Of a DNA stretch of 34,259 bases, positions 30,214 through 34,259 are shown piece after piece. Positions within the stretch are counted from its first letter, which is position 1; each line of letters starts with the position of its first letter. Under the pieces are notes generated by a model that saw only the letters and a list, made by a program, of their open reading frames with translations, was not told where the DNA came from and ran no database searches. The stretch is from NCBI GenBank assembly GCA_910578215.1, contig CAJTPH010000029.1, positions 1 to 34,259 on the forward strand, in the 5' to 3' direction. The translations under genes and the position numbers were made by a program. Source of the stretch: an uncultured Acetatifactor sp. (GTDB lineage Bacteria > Bacillota > Clostridia > Lachnospirales > Lachnospiraceae).

Positions 30214-31356
30214 TTACTGTCCGTCTTCCTCCGTCTGGGCTGCGATGACAGCGTCCACATCCACGGAAACCACATCCGCATCATCCTCTGCCTCAGAAGC
30301 CTCGGGCGCAAGCATTGCCTTGATGCTCAGGGAGATCTTTCTGTCCGCATCGTTGAAATCCACAACCTTTGCAGTAACCTCCTCGCCCACCTTCAGCACA
30401 TCCGCAGGCTTCTCCACATGCTCCTTGGAGATCTGGGATACATGAAGCAGCGCGTCAACGCCGGGCTCCAGTTCAATAAACGCACCGAAATCCGTCATTC
30501 TTGCAACCCTGCCGGTAACCACATTGCCAACCGCATATTTTGACGCCGCGTCTCTCCAGGGATTGGCATCGTCGAACTTCAAGGAAAGGGCAATCTTATT
30601 GCCTGTGATATCCTTGATGAGGACCTTCATCTGATCCCCTACCTTAAACACCTTCTTGGGATGCTCCACGCGTCCCCATGACATTTCGGAGATGTGAAGC
30701 AGCCCGTCCGCGCCGCCCAGGTCGATGAACGCGCCGAAATCGGTAACATTCTTGACGGTGCCTTCAACCACATCGCCTTCCTTGATCCTTGCAAAAAGCT
30801 CCTTCTGAAGCTCCGCCTTCTGTGCAGCAATAAGCTGCCTGCGGTCTCCGATATACCTTCTCCTCTTGGGATTATACTCGCTGATAACAAATTCAATCTC
30901 CTGTCCCGCATACTTGGACAGATCCTTTTCATAGGTATCCGATACAAGGCTGGCAGGAATAAAGATCCTTACCTCGTCGACAATAACGCTCAAGCCGCCC
31001 TCAAGCACCTGAGTTACGGTTGCCTTCAGCACTTCTTTATTATTATATGCTTCTTCGATCCTCTTATTACCTCTGTCCGCAGCAAGGCGCTTGTAGGTCA
31101 GCACCACCTGCCCTTCGCCGTCGTTTACCTTTAAGACCTTTACCTCCATGGTATCGCCGGGCTTCACCACTGACGTCAAATCCACGCTGGAATCGTTGGT
31201 ATACTCACTTTTGGTAAGAATACCGTCTGACTTGTATCCGATGTTCAATACAATTTCTTCTGCCTTGACATCGATAACCGTACCCTCGACTACCTCTCCT
31301 GAATGTATTGTCTTAATTGAATCTTCCAACATTTGTTCAAAAGTTAATTCTGACAT
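30214..31356 (-). CDS. rpsA: 30S ribosomal protein S1-like (four S1 domains)
   Basis: 380 residues with four S1 RNA-binding domains at about 19-88, 104-170, 189-258 and 274-346, each with the G-x-V-x-x-V/I and F-G-A-F-V/I-x-L pattern (VTDFGAFIDLGGADGLLHISEMSW, MTDFGAFIELEPGVDALLHVSQIS). The C-terminus is an acidic tail. S1 helps mRNA binding to the ribosome. GAGGAGG lies 9 bases before the ATG at 31356, inside the end of ispH, which it overlaps by 20 bases in another frame. Confidence 0.9.
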   Translation of the reverse strand: MSELTFEQMLEDSIKTIHSGEVVEGTVIDVKAEEIVLNIGYKSDGILTKSEYTNDSSVDLTSVVKPGDTMEVKVLKVNDGEGQVVLTYKRLAADRGNKRIEEAYNNKEVLKATVTQVLEGGLSVIVDEVRIFIPASLVSDTYEKDLSKYAGQEIEFVISEYNPKRRRYIGDRRQLIAAQKAELQKELFARIKEGDVVEGTVKNVTDFGAFIDLGGADGLLHISEMSWGRVEHPKKVFKVGDQMKVLIKDITGNKIALSLKFDDANPWRDAASKYAVGNVVTGRVARMTDFGAFIELEPGVDALLHVSQISKEHVEKPADVLKVGEEVTAKVVDFNDADRKISLSIKAMLAPEASEAEDDADVVSVDVDAVIAAQTEEDGQ

Positions 31357-32185
31357 AATTTTGAACCTCCTCGATTAATTTATTTGGGGTGGAAGCCCCC
31401 GCGGTAATACCCACCAGTCGAACAGCTTTAGGTAGTTCTAAATGCAAGTCATCCAGTGTCTGTATAAAATAGGTACACGCACACTCCCCGCTGCATATTT
31501 CGTACAGCTTTCTCGTATTGGAACTGTGCCGTCCTCCTATTATTATCATTACATCAGCCTCCGAGGCCAGTGCCCTCGCAGAACGCTGGCGTTCCTCAGT
31601 TGCGTTGCATATAGTATTAACGACATTAACATTGTAACCTCTTTTTTCAAAAATTTCAACTAAATCTTGAAATTTATTGTAGTTATATGTCGTTTGAGCG
31701 ACTACGCATACCTCGGAGCCCTCTCCGGGGACATATTTTTCCGCCGCTTCCGCATCCTCCAGCACCGTCACCGGCCCGCTGCACCAGCCTACAATCCCCT
31801 CCACCTCAGGATGCCCTGGGTTGCCGATAATGACAATCTGCTTTCCCGCCTCACTCTCCCGGCGGACAATTTTGTGGATGCGCTTCACAAAGGGGCAGGT
31901 GGCGTCTATGCACTCCAGGCCGCGCTCCTCCAGAATGCGGTAGATTTCCTCCGGCACGCCGTGGGCGCGGATGATTACGCTGCCCGACGTGAGACTCTCC
32001 AGCTCCTCCTTCGTCTCCAGGACCCGGACGCCCTTCTCCGAAAGCTCTCTGACCACTTCCTCATTGTGCACGATAGGACCATAGGTATATATAGTTTTTC
32101 CAGTTTTTATCTGTTCATACACGGTATCCACCGCACGTTTCACGCCAAAACAGAAACCGGCGCATTCCGCAAGCCTTACTTCCAT
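31337..32185 (-). CDS. ispH: 4-hydroxy-3-methylbut-2-enyl diphosphate reductase
   Basis: Last enzyme of the MEP isoprenoid pathway, an iron-sulfur reductase making IPP and DMAPP. From the ATG at 32185 the protein is 282 residues. Three Cys cluster ligands are visible: Cys12 in AGFCFGVKRAV, the Cys in DATCPFVKRIHK, and the Cys in NTICNATEERQ. HNEEVV and AHGVP are the diphosphate-binding histidines. The frame continues 74 codons further upstream, but those residues are Gly/Arg-rich and overlap cmk, so the shorter start is right even though its ribosome site (GGGAGG, about 15 bases away) is poorly spaced. Confidence 0.95.
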   Translation of the reverse strand: MEVRLAECAGFCFGVKRAVDTVYEQIKTGKTIYTYGPIVHNEEVVRELSEKGVRVLETKEELESLTSGSVIIRAHGVPEEIYRILEERGLECIDATCPFVKRIHKIVRRESEAGKQIVIIGNPGHPEVEGIVGWCSGPVTVLEDAEAAEKYVPGEGSEVCVVAQTTYNYNKFQDLVEIFEKRGYNVNVVNTICNATEERQRSARALASEADVMIIIGGRHSSNTRKLYEICSGECACTYFIQTLDDLHLELPKAVRLVGITAGASTPNKLIEEVQNYVRINF

Positions 32186-32232
32186 GTCTGTCTGTTTTTT
32201 ATCCTCCCATTTTTTAAGGACGCTTCCTGCCG

Positions 32233-32901
32233 TCAGCCGAACCGCTCCCTGCAGAGCCCTATGATACGGGAGATCACCTGGTCCACGCTCATGTCGGAGG
32301 TATCCACCAGGACAGCGTCCTCCGCCTGCTTTAAAGGCGACATTTCCCTGTGCATATCCCTGTAATCCCGCTCCTCGATATCCGCCTGAATCTTCTGCAG
32401 GTCGCACGCCTCACCCTTGGCTGCAAGCTCGTCATATCTTCTTTTTGCACGAACGGCGCTGCTTGCCGTCAGGTAAATTTTCAGCTGGGCCGCCGGAAGC
32501 ACGCATGTGCCGATATCACGTCCGTCCATGATACAGTCGCTCTGTGCCGCAAGCTGCTTCTGCAGCTCCACAAGCTTCTCCCTCACCTCCGGGACAGGGC
32601 TGACGGCAGACGCCGCGTTGCCCACCTCCTCCGTGCGCAGGAATGCGTTTACATTTTCCCCGTTCAGAACGACCACCTGCTCGCCGTCCTCATAGCGGAT
32701 AGTGATATCTGCCTGCCGGCATTTTTCCGCAATGCCAGCCCTGTCGTCCAGCGCCACCTTCTCCTTCAGCATAAACAGCGCCATGGCTCGGTACATCGCC
32801 CCCGTGTCCACATAAATCAAATTCATTTCCCTTGCCACCGCCCGCGCGATGGTGCTTTTTCCCGCCCCCGCAGGCCCGTCTACCGCCACATTAAAGCTCA
32901 T
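32233..32901 (-). CDS. cmk: cytidylate kinase
   Basis: Phosphorylates CMP and dCMP using ATP. From the ATG at 32901 the protein is 222 residues. The P-loop is GPAGAGKST (residues 9-17), then YVDTGAMYRAMA, the family MDGRDIGTCVLP nucleotide-binding block and the lid-type RRYDELAAKG. AAGGA lies 9 bases upstream; an ATG six codons earlier lacks such a site. It starts the cmk-ispH-rpsA run and begins about 90 bases after the flavoprotein stop, with no terminator visible between. Confidence 0.96.
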   Translation of the reverse strand: MSFNVAVDGPAGAGKSTIARAVAREMNLIYVDTGAMYRAMALFMLKEKVALDDRAGIAEKCRQADITIRYEDGEQVVVLNGENVNAFLRTEEVGNAASAVSPVPEVREKLVELQKQLAAQSDCIMDGRDIGTCVLPAAQLKIYLTASSAVRAKRRYDELAAKGEACDLQKIQADIEERDYRDMHREMSPLKQAEDAVLVDTSDMSVDQVISRIIGLCRERFG

Positions 32902-32991
32902 TGATCTTATCCTTTCCATATTTAATAAAACTCATGATTGAAACTGAATTCCCGCTTTCATCTCACTCTTGACCCAATGCTCACTCCGGCT

Positions 32992-34259
32992 TCACGCTCT
33001 GCCCGCCAGGCGTCCCGTGGACCAGGCGATCTGCAGGTTAAAGCCGCCTGTCAGGGCGTCCAGGTCAAGCACCTCCCCTGCGAAAAACAGCCCGTCCGTC
33101 CTTTTGGATTCCATGGTAGAAGGATTCACATCCTGTACGGAAACGCCTCCCCTTGTAATGACCGCCTCCGCAAAGCCCCTTGTGCCCGCCACGGTGAGCG
33201 GAAGGCTTTTTATCAGGCCTGCAAAGCTTCTGCGCTCCTCCCTGGTAATTTCATTGACCTTTTTGTCGGGATGGATTCCCGACAGGGAAATCATCACGGG
33301 AATCAGCTTCATCGGAAACAACCCGTTCAGGGAATTCTTAAACTGCTTATTCTTATTTTCCTCAAAGTCCCTCAATATGCGGCCGTCCAGCTGCTCCTCG
33401 TCCAGCGCGGGCTTCAGGTCTATATAAAGCATTGTAGTCCCCGTATCCGCCCTGTGGGCTTCTTTTCCCGCCGCGGCGCCCTTTCTGTTCTTAGTCCTTC
33501 CCTGCTCTCCCGCCGACTGCGGTGCATAAAAGCTGCTGGCCGACAGAATCAGGGGGCCGCTGACCCCGAAATGGGTAAACAGCATTTCTCCAAAGCCCCG
33601 ATAAAGCTCCTTTTTATTATGAACCATGCGAACGGACACATTTTTCAGGGACAGCCCCATCAGGTCTGCGCACCATGCTTCTTTTATCTCAAGGGGCACC
33701 AGCGCAGGCCGGGGCGGTATCACCCGATGCCCCGTTTCCTCCGCAAAACGGTAGCCGTCTCCCGTGGAGCCCGTGGAAGGATAGGAGACGCCGCCCGTAC
33801 AGACGATAACCTTTTCGGCGGCAAGCTCCGTACCGTCCGCAAGACGAACGCCTGTTATTCTCGGCTTTTCCGCCCCGTCCTCCCGGCTGACCGTAAGCGC
33901 TTTCACCTCCGTATTCAGAAGCACTCTCACATTCCTCTTTTTTAATTCCCGGGCAAATGCCGCTATCACATCGGAGGAATGATCCGAAACCGGAAAGACC
34001 CTCTCTCCCCGCTCCGTCTTCAGAGGGCATCCCGCCTGCTCCAGAAAATCCATTACTGCCCTGTTGTCAAAATCGTAAAAGGCGCTGTACAAAAACTTTC
34101 TGTTGACGCAGACATTCTCAAGGAGCGTGTCCATATCCGCCGCATTGGTTATATTGCAGCGCCCCTTCCCGGTGATAAAAAGCTTTTTTCCCAGCTTCTC
34201 GTTCTTCTCGATCAAACACACCCTGCCGCCGCTGTCAGCCGCCGCCACGGCTGCCATCA
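32992..34259 (-). CDS. BaiN-type NAD(P)/FAD-dependent oxidoreductase, 5' end outside window
   Basis: A flavoprotein of the HI0933/BaiN family, with at least 421 residues in the window. Motifs visible are GKGRCNITN, CTGGVSYPSTGSTGDGY, FTHFGVSGPLIL and the C-terminal FAD block FAGEVLDLDALTGGFNLQIAWSTG. The normal start with GGGASG is missing: the first residues here (AAVAAADSGGRVCLIEKN) follow that motif directly, so the gene runs off the right edge and the Met at 34257 is internal. The family is often found just before cmk in this group. The substrate is unknown. Confidence 0.9.
   Translation of the reverse strand, partial: MAAVAAADSGGRVCLIEKNEKLGKKLFITGKGRCNITNAADMDTLLENVCVNRKFLYSAFYDFDNRAVMDFLEQAGCPLKTERGERVFPVSDHSSDVIAAFARELKKRNVRVLLNTEVKALTVSREDGAEKPRITGVRLADGTELAAEKVIVCTGGVSYPSTGSTGDGYRFAEETGHRVIPPRPALVPLEIKEAWCADLMGLSLKNVSVRMVHNKKELYRGFGEMLFTHFGVSGPLILSASSFYAPQSAGEQGRTKNRKGAAAGKEAHRADTGTTMLYIDLKPALDEEQLDGRILRDFEENKNKQFKNSLNGLFPMKLIPVMISLSGIHPDKKVNEITREERRSFAGLIKSLPLTVAGTRGFAEAVITRGGVSVQDVNPSTMESKRTDGLFFAGEVLDLDALTGGFNLQIAWSTGRLAGRA

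Noticed and set aside
32186..32407. 74-codon N-terminal extension of ispH
   Set aside because: Gly/Arg-rich residues unlike any IspH and overlapping cmk. The conserved protein begins at the ATG at 32185.

Overview
The window looks like chromosomal DNA of a strictly anaerobic, probably gut-dwelling member of the Lachnospiraceae (Clostridia). The reasons are a clostridial-order Rnf complex (rnfCDGEAB), an ATP-dependent PEP carboxykinase, a cmk-ispH-rpsA cluster preceded by a BaiN-type flavoprotein, a CD1871A/4Fe-4S/TlpA redox cassette, Gram-positive Shine-Dalgarno sites and frequent TTG/GTG starts. Nearly every gene is on the minus strand. The two convincing plus-strand genes are the AP2/HNH-like gene at 20471 and the YprB-type exonuclease at 28054. 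I see no tRNA, rRNA, CRISPR array or insertion sequence.

Layout. 1-1080 is a debris zone with a 5'-truncated acetyltransferase and a 60-residue orphan. 1079-4758 holds, in transcription order, CD1871A-like, membrane 4Fe-4S protein, TlpA lipoprotein, DUF2500, DUF6054 and a two-domain immunity protein (Imm26 + Imm51). The first three look like a device that moves electrons across the membrane to an extracytoplasmic thioredoxin-like lipoprotein. 4866-8300 holds a small membrane protein, a YihY/BrkB protein and a large SpoIID/LytB protein. Upstream of spoIID (8322-8639) is a structured RNA with its own promoter and terminator, which resembles 6S RNA. 8689-9760 holds a membrane protein and a zinc-ribbon protein with a repeat tail. 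9963-16861 is metabolism: pckA, a lipoprotein, an aminopeptidase P, deoC and thrC. 16967-20176 is envelope related: telA and xpaC behind one good promoter, and a SleB-type hydrolase. 20471 is the plus-strand AP2/HNH-like gene. 21342 is a membrane-anchored GH25 muramidase. 22549-27900 is the Rnf operon. 28054 is a DEDD exonuclease, 29263 a CheR, and 30214-34259 is the rpsA-ispH-cmk-flavoprotein cluster, with the last gene cut by the window edge.

How the genes work together. Rnf couples ferredoxin oxidation to NAD reduction and ion export. PEP carboxykinase links C4 and C3 metabolism. SpoIID-like, SleB-like and GH25 proteins remodel peptidoglycan. ispH supplies isoprenoids, while cmk and rpsA serve nucleotide supply and translation. 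The most unusual material is non-coding or at gene edges: short tandem repeats at several 5' ends (4600-4760, 12410-12480, 20180-20345), a 40-bp triplicate at 12572-12691, a 63-bp coding repeat, a palindrome next to the deoC ribosome site, and the structured leader of spoIID.
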